From an uncultured Bacilli bacterium (GTDB taxonomy: Bacteria; Bacillota_I; Bacilli_A; RF39; UBA660): a stretch of DNA of 64,000 nucleotides. The notes under the pieces are model-generated. The model was not told where the DNA came from. It did no database searches and saw only the letters and a list, made by a program, of their open reading frames with translations. How positions within the stretch are numbered: the stretch's first letter is position 1; every line of letters begins with the position of its first letter. Positions 25,314-33,924 of this stretch are shown here, piece by piece. Location of the stretch: contig CAKPLP010000003.1 in the NCBI GenBank assembly GCA_934167695.1, positions 1-64,000 of the forward strand, in the 5' to 3' direction. The translations under genes were made by a program, and so were the position numbers.

Positions 25314-26210
25314 ATGGTTAATAAAATTTTAGTAATGTTTAAGAAAAATTGGAAAATTGTATTTTCTTTTGTCTTAGGAATGATAGTAACTGTTGGTGGA
25401 GTATATGCAGCTACTGCTGTTTCTGGTAGTACGATAACTTATGATAATTCTACTAGTGGATTATCATCTACAAATGTTCAAGGGGCGATAGATGAATTAT
25501 ATAATAAAACTAAAGAAAAAAAATTCGTTGTTGCCTATACATATAGTACAGCAACATCAACAAAATGTATCACAGGTGATGAATCAACTTGTGTGAAAAC
25601 AACGTGTTATAAAACAACTGGAAAGAGTACTTGTCCTGTAGGTACAATAATTAAGTATAGAGTAAAAGATTTTGAAATAGTTACTTTTCATGTTGTGCGT
25701 GATGAATTTTATGGTCTTGTAATGCAAACACAAAAGAATACGGTATATAATGTTGCTTGGAATGGAAATAGTTCTGCTAGTATTAGTGATGGTCCTGTTA
25801 CTGTATTAAGTGCTATTGAAAATGAAACTGCTAGCTGGAGTAATGTTAATTCTCAAACTTATACTGCTGGTACTACTAAATTTATTGCTAATCCATTAGA
25901 AGGATCTTCGGCAAGTGCTTATACGATGTGTACTAGTAGTAATGATATAAATACATGTACTACGAACTCTTATACTTTATCTTCACGAACTGCGAAAGCA
26001 AGATTATTAACAGTTCAGGAAGCGATAACTGCTGGATACAATGGTCATGCTCCTGATTGGATGATGGGTGCTAATGCTGAATATTGGCTTATGACTACTG
26101 GGTCTAACTCACCTTATCATATGTCTAGTGGTTATATTGTTGCGTATGCATCGATTACTTCTAAATTGAATGCACGAGCAGTTGTTTCTGTTACTAAAGG
26201 TGATTATTAA
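25314..26210 (+). CDS. secreted 'GGVYAA' family protein, copy 3
   Basis: This encodes 298 residues, an intact paralogue of the genes at 23525 and 24433. The order is a hydrophobic helix ending VGGVYAAT, the TYDNSTSGLSSTNVQGAIDE module, the Cys-rich core (TKCITGDESTCVKTTCY), and a C-terminal domain with ARLLTVQEAITAGYNG, a YWLMTTG core and the ending LNARAVVSVTKGDY. The identity to copies 1 and 2 is high at the N-terminus and drops in the middle. AAGGGAAG precedes the ATG. A short intergenic gap with no terminator (25227-25313) separates it from copy 2. Confidence 0.8.
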   Translation: MVNKILVMFKKNWKIVFSFVLGMIVTVGGVYAATAVSGSTITYDNSTSGLSSTNVQGAIDELYNKTKEKKFVVAYTYSTATSTKCITGDESTCVKTTCYKTTGKSTCPVGTIIKYRVKDFEIVTFHVVRDEFYGLVMQTQKNTVYNVAWNGNSSASISDGPVTVLSAIENETASWSNVNSQTYTAGTTKFIANPLEGSSASAYTMCTSSNDINTCTTNSYTLSSRTAKARLLTVQEAITAGYNGHAPDWMMGANAEYWLMTTGSNSPYHMSSGYIVAYASITSKLNARAVVSVTKGDY

Positions 26211-26238
26211 ACTTCATTTTATATGGAGTTTTTTTTTA
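26209..26238 (+). terminator. terminator of the GGVYAA cluster
   Basis: AAACTTCAT pairs with ATGGAGTTT (one G-U), followed by a T run. Confidence 0.85.
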
Positions 26239-26270
26239 TTTTCATTTATAATAATCTTGGATGTGATAAA

Positions 26271-27290
26271 ATGACAATTTATGATAAAAATCTTGAAGAA
26301 TTGGAAGAATACTTTTTAAGTATTGGTGAAAAGAAATTTAAGGCAAAACAATTATATAAATGGTTATATCAAAAACAAATAGATAATTATTCTCTTGTTA
26401 CAGATATAAAAAAAGATATACTTAATAAGCTTGATGAAGATTTACCAATAGAAATGGTTTCTATGGTTTCTGTTGAGAGGGATGTTGATGTTAATAAGTA
26501 TCTTTTTAGACTTAGGGATGGTGAACATATTGAAGCTGTTTTAATGAAGCATGATTATGGTAATAGTATTTGTGTTTCTTCTGAAGTTGGTTGTAATATG
26601 GGGTGCAAGTTTTGTGAGTCTGGTAGACGAAGAAAGGTTCGTAATTTAACGACTGGTGAAATGGTTACTCAACTTTTATTGGTAGAAAAGGATTTAGGTT
26701 CTAAAATTACTCATGTTGTTGTTATGGGAATTGGTGAACCTTTTGATAATTATGATGCTGTTATGAATTTTATTAAAATTATAAATTCATCATTTGGACT
26801 TCAAATTGGTAGTAGACATATAACGGTTTCTACTTGTGGGATTGTACCTAAGATTTATGAGTTTATGAATTTTCCTTATCAAGTTAATCTTGCTATTAGT
26901 TTACATGCTCCAAATAATGAAATTCGTAATAAGATTATGCCTATAAATAAGGTTTATCCAATCGAAGAAGTTATTGTTGCTGTTAAGGATTATATTTCAA
27001 AAACTAATAGAAGAGTTACTTTTGAATATATTATGCTTAAAGATTTAAATGATAGTTCTACTTGTGCTTTAGAACTTGCGAAGCTTTTAAAAGGAATAAA
27101 TTGTTATGTTAATATAATACCTTATAATGAAACAGAAAATATTTCTTTTAAAAGAAGTGAAGTATTTCAAATAATGAAATTTTATGATATACTAAAGAAA
27201 AATAATATAAGTGTAACTATAAGACGTGAGTTTGGTTCTAAAATTAGTGCAGCTTGTGGTCAACTTAGGAGTAAAAAGGAGGAATTATGA
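26271..27290 (+). CDS. rlmN: 23S rRNA (adenine2503-C2)-methyltransferase
   Basis: This is a 339-residue radical SAM enzyme that methylates A2503 of 23S rRNA and A37 of some tRNAs. The cluster ligands are Cys108, Cys112 and Cys115 (VGCNMGCKFC). The second methyl-carrying Cys lies near the C-terminus (SAACGQLR, Cys329). The start at 26271 follows GGATGTGA; the longer frame runs into the upstream terminator. It overlaps prpC by ATGA, as in the Bacillus rlmN-prpC-prkC order. Confidence 0.96.
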   Translation: MTIYDKNLEELEEYFLSIGEKKFKAKQLYKWLYQKQIDNYSLVTDIKKDILNKLDEDLPIEMVSMVSVERDVDVNKYLFRLRDGEHIEAVLMKHDYGNSICVSSEVGCNMGCKFCESGRRRKVRNLTTGEMVTQLLLVEKDLGSKITHVVVMGIGEPFDNYDAVMNFIKIINSSFGLQIGSRHITVSTCGIVPKIYEFMNFPYQVNLAISLHAPNNEIRNKIMPINKVYPIEEVIVAVKDYISKTNRRVTFEYIMLKDLNDSSTCALELAKLLKGINCYVNIIPYNETENISFKRSEVFQIMKFYDILKKNNISVTIRREFGSKISAACGQLRSKKEEL

Positions 27291-28027
27291 GAACTTATTA
27301 TTTAACCGATACTGGAAAAGTGAGAGATCATAATGAAGATAGTCTTATTATTGTTAAAAATAGTGATAATGAAGTTTTGATGGCTGTTGCCGATGGTATG
27401 GGAGGGCATTCTGCTGGTGAGGTTGCTAGTAGTATTGCTATTAATTATTTAGGAAAACATTTTAAGGAAACTTTTATTAATTTAGATAAAAATGATGCTG
27501 TTAATTGGATTAGAAATAGTGTGGAGGAAGCCAATAGTTTGATTTTTCAACATGAAAAGACTCATCCTGAAAGTAAGGGAATGGGGTCGACTCTTGTTTT
27601 AGCTATTGTTACTAAAGAGTATATTTTGTTTGGTAATATAGGTGATAGTTCAGGATTTGTAATGAAAAATGATAAACTTCATAAGGTTACTTATGATCAT
27701 ACTTTGGTAAATTTATTAGTTAGTGCTGGTGAACTTACTAAAGAAGAAGCTAGGGAACATCCTAAAAAAAATGTACTTATGAAGGCTTTAGGTGCTAATG
27801 ATCCTATTGATGTTGATGTTTTTGATTGTGATATGGATATAGATGAAATATTGCTTTGTAGTGATGGGCTTACTAATATGCTTGACAGGGAACAAATTGA
27901 AAAGGTTTTACTGGATGATATTTCTGTTTCTGATAAAGTTAATAAGCTTATTCGTAAAGCTAATATTAGAGGAGGTACTGATAATATATCAGTATGTTAT
28001 TTAATTCTTGAAGAAGGTGAAGAGTAG
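27287..28027 (+). CDS. prpC: PP2C-type Ser/Thr protein phosphatase PrpC
   Basis: This is a 246-residue PPM-family phosphatase that reverses PrkC phosphorylation. Metal-binding motifs are intact: VRDHNEDS near residue 12, VADGMGGHSAGEVAS near 36, GDSSGFV and the C-terminal LCSDGLTNM and GGTDNISV. It starts 4 bases inside rlmN and shares one base with the prkC start (TAGTG), so phosphatase and kinase are translationally coupled. Confidence 0.96.
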   Translation: MRTYYLTDTGKVRDHNEDSLIIVKNSDNEVLMAVADGMGGHSAGEVASSIAINYLGKHFKETFINLDKNDAVNWIRNSVEEANSLIFQHEKTHPESKGMGSTLVLAIVTKEYILFGNIGDSSGFVMKNDKLHKVTYDHTLVNLLVSAGELTKEEAREHPKKNVLMKALGANDPIDVDVFDCDMDIDEILLCSDGLTNMLDREQIEKVLLDDISVSDKVNKLIRKANIRGGTDNISVCYLILEEGEE

Positions 28028-29841
28028 TGATAACAAAGGGGCAAAAAATTAATGAACGCTATGAAATAATTCGTAGTATTGGTGAAGGTGGTATGGCTAA
28101 TGTTTATTTAGGATATGATACTATTCTAGATAGAAATGTTGCTATTAAGGTATTAAGAGGAGATTTATCAACAGATGAAAAGTTTGTTAGAAGATTTCAA
28201 AGAGAGGCTTTGTCTGCTTCTAGTCTTTCTCATCCAAATATAGTTGAAATGTATGATGTCGGTGAGGATGACGGAATTTATTATATTGTTATGGAGTACA
28301 TTGAGGGTCAGACATTAAAACAGTTACTTAAGAAGAGAGGCAATTTGACTTTAAGTGAAGCTATTGATATTATGTTGCAACTAACTGATGGTATGGCTCA
28401 TGCTCATGATTCTTATATCATTCATAGAGATTTGAAACCCCAAAATATTATGATTCAAGATGATGGTCAAATAAAAATAACTGATTTTGGTATTGCAATG
28501 GCTTTAAATTCTACTCAACTTACTCAAACAAACTCTGTTATGGGATCAGTTCATTATTTGCCACCTGAACAGGCTGCTGGTAAGGGGTCTACTATTAAAA
28601 GTGATATTTATTCTATGGGAATTATCTTTTATGAATTACTTACAGGGGAACTTCCTTTTAGAGGTGAAAATGCTGTTGAGATAGCTTTAAAGCAAATGAA
28701 AGAGGCTATTCCTGATATTCATGAAGAGAATCCGGCTATTCCTATGTCTGTATATAATGTTATTTTAAAAGCAACGGCAAAGAATCCAAAGAACAGATAT
28801 AGTGATGCTAGAGTTATGCATGATGATTTACTTACTGTTTTAGATGATGATAGAATGAATGAGGAAAAGTATGTATATCCTTATCCAGAACATGAAGAAA
28901 ATACAAAAACAATAAAGAAATTAGAAGATATTGAAGATGAAGAAGAAACTCTTGTACAAAAAATAGAAGATGCTGATGATAAGAAAAGTAAAAAATTAAT
29001 TATTATTTTATCTAGTATTGCTGCAGTAATAATTATTGCTTTAGTATTGATTATTTTTGTAATACCTAAAGCGACTACTCCTAAGTCTGTTAAAGTTCCT
29101 AATGTAAAAAATATGACTGTTTCTAAGGCCGAGAAGCAATTACAGGAAAAGGGATTTGAAGTTGCTGCTAAAATTAAGACAATATATGATTCTGATGTTA
29201 AGAAAGGGTATGTTGTAAAAACAGATCCTGAATCTGGACGAACTTTGAAACAGGGAACAAAAATTACAATTTATAAGTCATTGGGTGTTAAAAAGTATAC
29301 TTTAGATGATTATGTTGGTAAATCTTATACTGATGTTAATAATGAGTTGGATGGATATGGAATAAAGGTTTCTATTAGTAAAGTTGATCCTGATAATACA
29401 ACTTGTAAATATATTGGTAATGATGTTGTTATTTGGCAATCTCTTGCTGGAGGATCAAAAGTTCAGAGTGGTGATTCTATTACTTTAAAATTATTAAATA
29501 GTGTTAGTTTTCCTAATTTTTCTGGTAAAAGTCAAGATGAAGTTTCTAGTTGGGCTAATGAAAATTGTGTAACTTTAAATATTGAATATCAAGAAACTAC
29601 CGATACGTCTTTAATTGATAAGGTTATTAATCAATCTAGACCAAGTGGTGCTACTGTTAAAAATAATGATGAGGTTACTATAAAAATTGGTACAAAGGCT
29701 AATATTGTGGAAAATAAGGATGATAGTCAAACTACTGTTGTTGAGTATCAATGTGTTTCTAAAACTGATACTAGTGATATAAAATCATTGAATGCAGATG
29801 GTACTTGCCCTAGTGGTTATGATAAGAAAGAGAAAAAATAA
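28027..29841 (+). CDS. prkC: PASTA-domain Ser/Thr protein kinase PrkC
   Basis: This is a 604-residue transmembrane kinase. The kinase domain has the P-loop GEGGMANVY (19-27), Lys41, catalytic HRDLKPQN (Asp135) and DFG (153-155). One transmembrane helix lies at about 322-344 and is followed by three PASTA repeats (about 357-424, 425-493, 494-560) that sense muropeptides or lipid II in this family. A tail with two Cys ends the protein. It starts with GTG overlapping the prpC stop. Its targets include translation and wall factors in other Firmicutes. Confidence 0.96.
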   Translation: MITKGQKINERYEIIRSIGEGGMANVYLGYDTILDRNVAIKVLRGDLSTDEKFVRRFQREALSASSLSHPNIVEMYDVGEDDGIYYIVMEYIEGQTLKQLLKKRGNLTLSEAIDIMLQLTDGMAHAHDSYIIHRDLKPQNIMIQDDGQIKITDFGIAMALNSTQLTQTNSVMGSVHYLPPEQAAGKGSTIKSDIYSMGIIFYELLTGELPFRGENAVEIALKQMKEAIPDIHEENPAIPMSVYNVILKATAKNPKNRYSDARVMHDDLLTVLDDDRMNEEKYVYPYPEHEENTKTIKKLEDIEDEEETLVQKIEDADDKKSKKLIIILSSIAAVIIIALVLIIFVIPKATTPKSVKVPNVKNMTVSKAEKQLQEKGFEVAAKIKTIYDSDVKKGYVVKTDPESGRTLKQGTKITIYKSLGVKKYTLDDYVGKSYTDVNNELDGYGIKVSISKVDPDNTTCKYIGNDVVIWQSLAGGSKVQSGDSITLKLLNSVSFPNFSGKSQDEVSSWANENCVTLNIEYQETTDTSLIDKVINQSRPSGATVKNNDEVTIKIGTKANIVENKDDSQTTVVEYQCVSKTDTSDIKSLNADGTCPSGYDKKEKK

Positions 29842-29842
29842 A

Positions 29843-30676
29843 ATGCAAGGACAAATTATTGAGATTGTAAGTGATTTACATATAGTTAGTTGCGATGGTG
29901 TTAAATATAGATGTAAGTGTAGGGGAAAGTTTAGAAATAAACATATTATCCCTCTTGTCGGTGATTTTTGTATTTTTGATGATAAGAAACTTATTATAGA
30001 AGAAATTTTACCTAGAAAGAATTGCTTTGAAAGACCTAAAGTTAGTAATATTGATCAGGGTATTATTGTTACGAGTTTAAATAATCCTGATTTTTCTATT
30101 AATTTACTTGATAGGTTTTTAACTATTATGGAACTTAATAAGGTTACTCCTATTATTTGCATTACAAAAGAAGATTTAATTAGTTGTTCTCAATTAAATG
30201 AAATAAATCATGTTTTAGATTATTATAGGAACATAGGATATTTAGTGGTATCTAATACTGAAATTGAAAAAATAAAAGGTATTTTAAAGAATAAAACTAG
30301 TGTTTTTACTGGCCAAACTGGTGCTGGTAAAAGTACATTGCTTAATAAAATTGACAAAGATTTAGGTCTTTTAGTTGGAGATGTTAGTGAGGCACTGGGA
30401 CGTGGTAAACATACTACTAGGGTTGTTTCTTTATTTGAAGTTTGTGGAGGAAAAGTGTTAGATACTCCCGGGTTTTCTGCAGTGGAATTTAGTAAATATA
30501 GTATTGAGGATATTAAAAATAGTTTTATAGAGTTTAAAAACTTTCCATGTTTATATAAAGACTGTTCTCATACTAATGAGTCTGTTAATGAATGTTCAGT
30601 AAAAAAAGCTGTTTTAGAACGTAATATTTTAGAAGAAAGATATAATGATTATTTGAAGTTTATTGAGAGGAGATAG
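29843..30676 (+). CDS. rsgA: ribosome small subunit-dependent GTPase RsgA
   Basis: This is a 277-residue circularly permuted GTPase for late 30S maturation. An N-terminal OB-fold is followed by G motifs in permuted order: TKED (G4), then GQTGAGKST (G1), then DTPGF (G3). The C-terminal zinc site is CLYKDCSHTNESVNEC. The start at 29843 is one base after the prkC stop; the ribosome binding site (GAAAGAG) is weak, suggesting coupling. The order prkC-rsgA-rpe matches Bacillus. Confidence 0.95.
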   Translation: MQGQIIEIVSDLHIVSCDGVKYRCKCRGKFRNKHIIPLVGDFCIFDDKKLIIEEILPRKNCFERPKVSNIDQGIIVTSLNNPDFSINLLDRFLTIMELNKVTPIICITKEDLISCSQLNEINHVLDYYRNIGYLVVSNTEIEKIKGILKNKTSVFTGQTGAGKSTLLNKIDKDLGLLVGDVSEALGRGKHTTRVVSLFEVCGGKVLDTPGFSAVEFSKYSIEDIKNSFIEFKNFPCLYKDCSHTNESVNECSVKKAVLERNILEERYNDYLKFIERR

Positions 30677-30680
30677 AGAA

Positions 30681-31304
30681 ATGTTAGTAGCAACTTCTTT
30701 TTTAAGTAGTAAAAATCCCCCTAGAGATTTAAAGATTCTTAATGATACTGATACTGATTATATTCATGTTGATGTAATGGATGGTAAGTTTGTAAAGAAT
30801 AAAACAATGCCTTTTAGAGAAATGAAGAATATTTACAAATATACATCTAAGAGATTAGATATTCATTTGATGGTAGAAGATAGTTCTGAATATATTAAAA
30901 ATTATTCTTCTTTAAATACAGAGTTTATTACTATTCATGTTGAGAGTAAAAATGTGAAAGATAATTTATTATTAATTAAGAGTTATAACATTAAAGCTGG
31001 GATAGCGCTTAATCCTAAGAGTAGGGTTGAAGATATTATACCTTATTTACCTTTTATTGATCAGATTCTTATTATGAGTGTTGAACCCGGCTTGGGAGGA
31101 CAGGAATTTATTAAGGATTCTGTTTTGAAGATAAAGGAGATTAGATCGTTATTGAAAGAGTATAAGATTAATCCACTTATTAGTATTGATGGTGGAGTTA
31201 ATTGTAATACTATTTCGTATTGTAAGGGTTGTGATATGGTTGTTAGTGGTAGTTATATAGTATTATCTGATGATTTTCAAGAAAGAATTAATAGTTTAAG
31301 ATAG
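30681..31304 (+). CDS. rpe: ribulose-phosphate 3-epimerase
   Basis: This is a 207-residue TIM-barrel enzyme interconverting ribulose-5-P and xylulose-5-P. Family motifs are seen: YIHVDVMDGKFV, RLDIHLMVE, GIALNP, MSVEPGLGGQEF and ISIDGGVN. The N-terminus (MLVATSFLSS) is slightly divergent from the usual ...SILSADF pattern. The start at 30681 follows GAGAGGAG; the upstream frame would begin inside the ribosome binding site. It overlaps no gene and ends 10 bases before the next. Confidence 0.93.
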   Translation: MLVATSFLSSKNPPRDLKILNDTDTDYIHVDVMDGKFVKNKTMPFREMKNIYKYTSKRLDIHLMVEDSSEYIKNYSSLNTEFITIHVESKNVKDNLLLIKSYNIKAGIALNPKSRVEDIIPYLPFIDQILIMSVEPGLGGQEFIKDSVLKIKEIRSLLKEYKINPLISIDGGVNCNTISYCKGCDMVVSGSYIVLSDDFQERINSLR

Positions 31305-31314
31305 GAGTGTAAAT

Positions 31315-32262
31315 ATGAATGATAATAATAATTTAAATAATCAAAATGGTCAAAATGATGAAGTAACAATTAAAATAGATTCAAATAATAATTATAGTCA
31401 AGTTGCTGATTCTAATCCAACTGTTTCTATTAATCCTGTTTCAACTGATTCTACTTCGATTAATAATAATTCTGTAAATGTTGTTAGTGATAATTCTATA
31501 CCTACGATTAATATTTCTAGTAGTGATCAACCTAGTATACAATCTTTTTCTCCTAATAATATTTCTAATAATAATCAAACTGGTATACAAACTGTTTCTA
31601 CTAATATAACTACTCCTAATGTAAGTGAAGTAGTTTCTAATAATAATTTATCTATGCCAGATACAAATGAGCCTAATATAGTTAATATTACTCCTGTTAA
31701 TGATAATGTAAATAATGATTCTAATGAGTCTAAAAATGGAAAATTTAAGAGTATTCTTTTAGTTATTTTCTTTGTTTTATTATTTGGTTTTATTATGTTT
31801 TTACCTCAAATTTCTGAATTTTTTCAAACTGGTAAATCTAATTATAATTCTAAGGAAGTTTTGAATGGGGTTCTTGTTTGTACTAGTGAAAAGAATAATG
31901 ATGTTACAACTACTTATTATCAAATGGATTTAAAGTTTAGCCAAAAGAAATTACAATCTTCTGAATATAATGTAACTGTAGAAAGTGAAGATGATAGTAA
32001 AATTCAAAGTAGTGATAAGGAGTGTAAGACTGTTAGAGAGAAGGCTACTGATATAGAGGGTATTGATGTTATGTGTACTAGTAGTGATAATATTTCTACG
32101 ATGATTCAGGATTATAATTATAAATTGATTGATAATAGTAAGTTAACTAAATTTACTGAGGCTGGTGGTTTTTATCCAGAATTTAAATATAATGATGATA
32201 TATATAATATTCAGTCTAAAATGGTTAAAGCTGGATATGATTGTGAAGTTAAATCTTCTTAA
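31315..32262 (+). CDS. Asn/Ser-rich single-pass membrane protein
   Basis: This encodes 315 residues. A long low-complexity N/S/V/T-rich N-terminus (1-143) precedes SKNGKFKS and one transmembrane helix (about 145-163), so the low-complexity part is probably cytoplasmic. The exported part carries four Cys (LVCTSEK, KECKT, VMCTSS, YDCEV). The cytoplasmic part has PTVSINP and PTINISS motifs like those in the protein at 7013. The exported domain resembles that of the lipoprotein at 11129 in layout (xLxCT..., GYxC end). It lies 10 bases after rpe. No family is recognised. Confidence 0.72.
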   Translation: MNDNNNLNNQNGQNDEVTIKIDSNNNYSQVADSNPTVSINPVSTDSTSINNNSVNVVSDNSIPTINISSSDQPSIQSFSPNNISNNNQTGIQTVSTNITTPNVSEVVSNNNLSMPDTNEPNIVNITPVNDNVNNDSNESKNGKFKSILLVIFFVLLFGFIMFLPQISEFFQTGKSNYNSKEVLNGVLVCTSEKNNDVTTTYYQMDLKFSQKKLQSSEYNVTVESEDDSKIQSSDKECKTVREKATDIEGIDVMCTSSDNISTMIQDYNYKLIDNSKLTKFTEAGGFYPEFKYNDDIYNIQSKMVKAGYDCEVKSS

Positions 32263-32308
32263 TTTACATATTTTGACATTTTATGGATTTGGTAATTTTG
32301 CCCATTTA

Positions 32309-32337
32309 TTGTAAACTTCTTATCTACATGATATTAT
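32309..32337 (+). promoter_or_regulatory. promoter candidate of the 3D-domain gene
   Basis: TTGTAA (32309-32314), 17 bases, TATTAT (32332-32337), 23 bases before the start codon. Confidence 0.5.
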
Positions 32338-32360
32338 GTAGGTGAGGAGTTTATTTGTTT

Positions 32361-33122
32361 ATGAAGAAATTTATTTATATTTTAAATATATTACTTTTGT
32401 TATTAATTCCTACTACTGTGTTTGTATGTGGTGATGAGAATGTTATTCACTATAGTGCAGATACATCTACTAAAGTTGAAATGATAAAAACTACGGTTTT
32501 ATTAAATAGAAGTAATAAAAAAAGGGAAGAGGAGGAAGCTATTAAAGCTTTAGCCTTAAAACAGGAAGAGGAAGAAAAAGCTAAACAAGAACAAGAAAAA
32601 ACTGTTGTTAGACAAGTAGCTGTAACTGTTCCGGAGAAGGTTGTTGAGGAAGTTGGTTCTTTAGCAGGTAGTGATGATACTATTAATAACGATAAAAATA
32701 TTGGTAATAATACTACGGTAACTATTAATCCATCAGATCAAGTTTATGTTGGTTCTAAACTTAAGGGTAGTATGAGTGCTTATGGTAGGGATTGTTGTAG
32801 TAGTGATCCTAATAAGCAAGGTCATACGGCAAGTGGTTATAATATTAAACTTAGTGGTATGTATTATAATGATGCTGAGTATGGTAGAGTAAGAATATTG
32901 GCTGCTGATAAGAATTTTAAGTTATATTCAATTATAAAAGTTAATGATCCTCTGGATGGAGAATATAAAGCGATAATATTAGATAGAGGGGATTCTAATA
33001 TTGGTATTGCTGAAGATAGATTATATATCTTTGATTTGGTTGTAGAAAGTCAGGAATGGGCTAGACGTAAATATGGGGTTCATGAAAATGTTGAGTTTGA
33101 AATTTTAAGAATAGGTCAGTAA
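32361..33122 (+). CDS. secreted 3D-domain protein
   Basis: This encodes 253 residues. An N-terminal hydrophobic segment (3-23) is followed by a Lys/Glu/Gln-rich coiled coil (about 45-85), a linker, and a C-terminal 3D (Asp-Asp-Asp) domain related to the double-psi barrel of MltA. It starts SMSAYGRDCC, continues HTASGYNIKLSG and GEYKAIILDRGDSNI, and ends AEDRLYIFDLVVESQEWARR. These proteins usually cut or bind peptidoglycan (Sps/YocH/YabE type). An alternative TTG start lies at 32355, with GGTGAGGAG serving either. It is probably monocistronic. Confidence 0.82.
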   Translation: MKKFIYILNILLLLLIPTTVFVCGDENVIHYSADTSTKVEMIKTTVLLNRSNKKREEEEAIKALALKQEEEEKAKQEQEKTVVRQVAVTVPEKVVEEVGSLAGSDDTINNDKNIGNNTTVTINPSDQVYVGSKLKGSMSAYGRDCCSSDPNKQGHTASGYNIKLSGMYYNDAEYGRVRILAADKNFKLYSIIKVNDPLDGEYKAIILDRGDSNIGIAEDRLYIFDLVVESQEWARRKYGVHENVEFEILRIGQ

Positions 33123-33197
33123 TAAATTCTCTTTATTTCTATTGAAATAATTCTTATTTACTGTTAATATATTGTTAGAGTAAGATTGAGGTGTGTT

Positions 33198-33863
33198 ATG
33201 AATAAAGAGAAAAATAATGATTATCAAGAAGTTGATAAGAAGCAATTAGTAGCAGTAATCTTATTACTTATTATGTTAGTATTATTAGTAATTGGAGTTA
33301 CTTATCAAGTATATATTTATGGTAAAAATGGTGATTCTGTTATTAATCAAATTATAAATGGTGGGGATGATGATGAAAGGTTAAATCCTTTTAAAAATGG
33401 AAGTGTAACTTTAGTTTATACTGAAGGTGATAGTGGTATTACTATTGAAAATGCTCTTCCAATGACAGATTCTGAAGGAAGAAAAATGATTGCTTCATCT
33501 CAAATGATGAATTTTACAGTAACTGCAAATATTAAAAATAGTAGAAAAATTGGTTATGAAGTAGTAGCTGAAAAGGATAAAAAGTCTACTTTAAATGATA
33601 AATATATTAAAGTTTATTTGGAAAAAAGTACAGATAATTATAACTTTGTTGCTGTTAATGAACCTAGATTGTATAATGGAATTTCGGAAACTGATGATTA
33701 TGGGGTTACTTCTGGTAATATGATTATTGATAAAGTTGAAAATATTGATAAAGATGTAACGTATTATTACCGATTAAGAATGTGGCTTGATGGTAGTTAT
33801 TCTTTAAGTAATTCAAATAAATATTTTTCATTAAAAGTTAGTGTTTATGGAAAAGCGGAATAG
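33198..33863 (+). CDS. single-pass exported protein of unknown function
   Basis: This encodes 221 residues. A short charged N-terminus precedes one hydrophobic helix (about 16-37). The exported beta-rich domain (SVTLVYTEGDSGITIENALP, FTVTANIKNSRKIGYEV, ends YYRLRMWLDGSYSL...SVYGKAE) has a TasA/camelysin-like flavour, but no catalytic residue pattern is evident. I consider the family unassigned. The start at 33198 follows GAGGTG. Confidence 0.7.
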   Translation: MNKEKNNDYQEVDKKQLVAVILLLIMLVLLVIGVTYQVYIYGKNGDSVINQIINGGDDDERLNPFKNGSVTLVYTEGDSGITIENALPMTDSEGRKMIASSQMMNFTVTANIKNSRKIGYEVVAEKDKKSTLNDKYIKVYLEKSTDNYNFVAVNEPRLYNGISETDDYGVTSGNMIIDKVENIDKDVTYYYRLRMWLDGSYSLSNSNKYFSLKVSVYGKAE

Positions 33864-33864
33864 T

Positions 33865-33894
33865 AAAAAGTCAATACTTTATTTTGACTTTTTT
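33865..33894 (+). terminator. rho-independent terminator
   Basis: AAAAAGTCAA pairs with TTTGACTTTTT around an AT-rich loop, followed by further T residues. Confidence 0.85.
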
Positions 33895-33924
33895 ATTTGG
33901 TAAAATTGTTAAGGAGGCTTATTT

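Noticed and set aside
23525..26210. Prophage tail-fibre island
   Set aside because: The SGLSSTNVQxAxDE module is phage-fibre-like, but there is no capsid, terminase, integrase or lysis gene nearby and each protein has its own signal helix.
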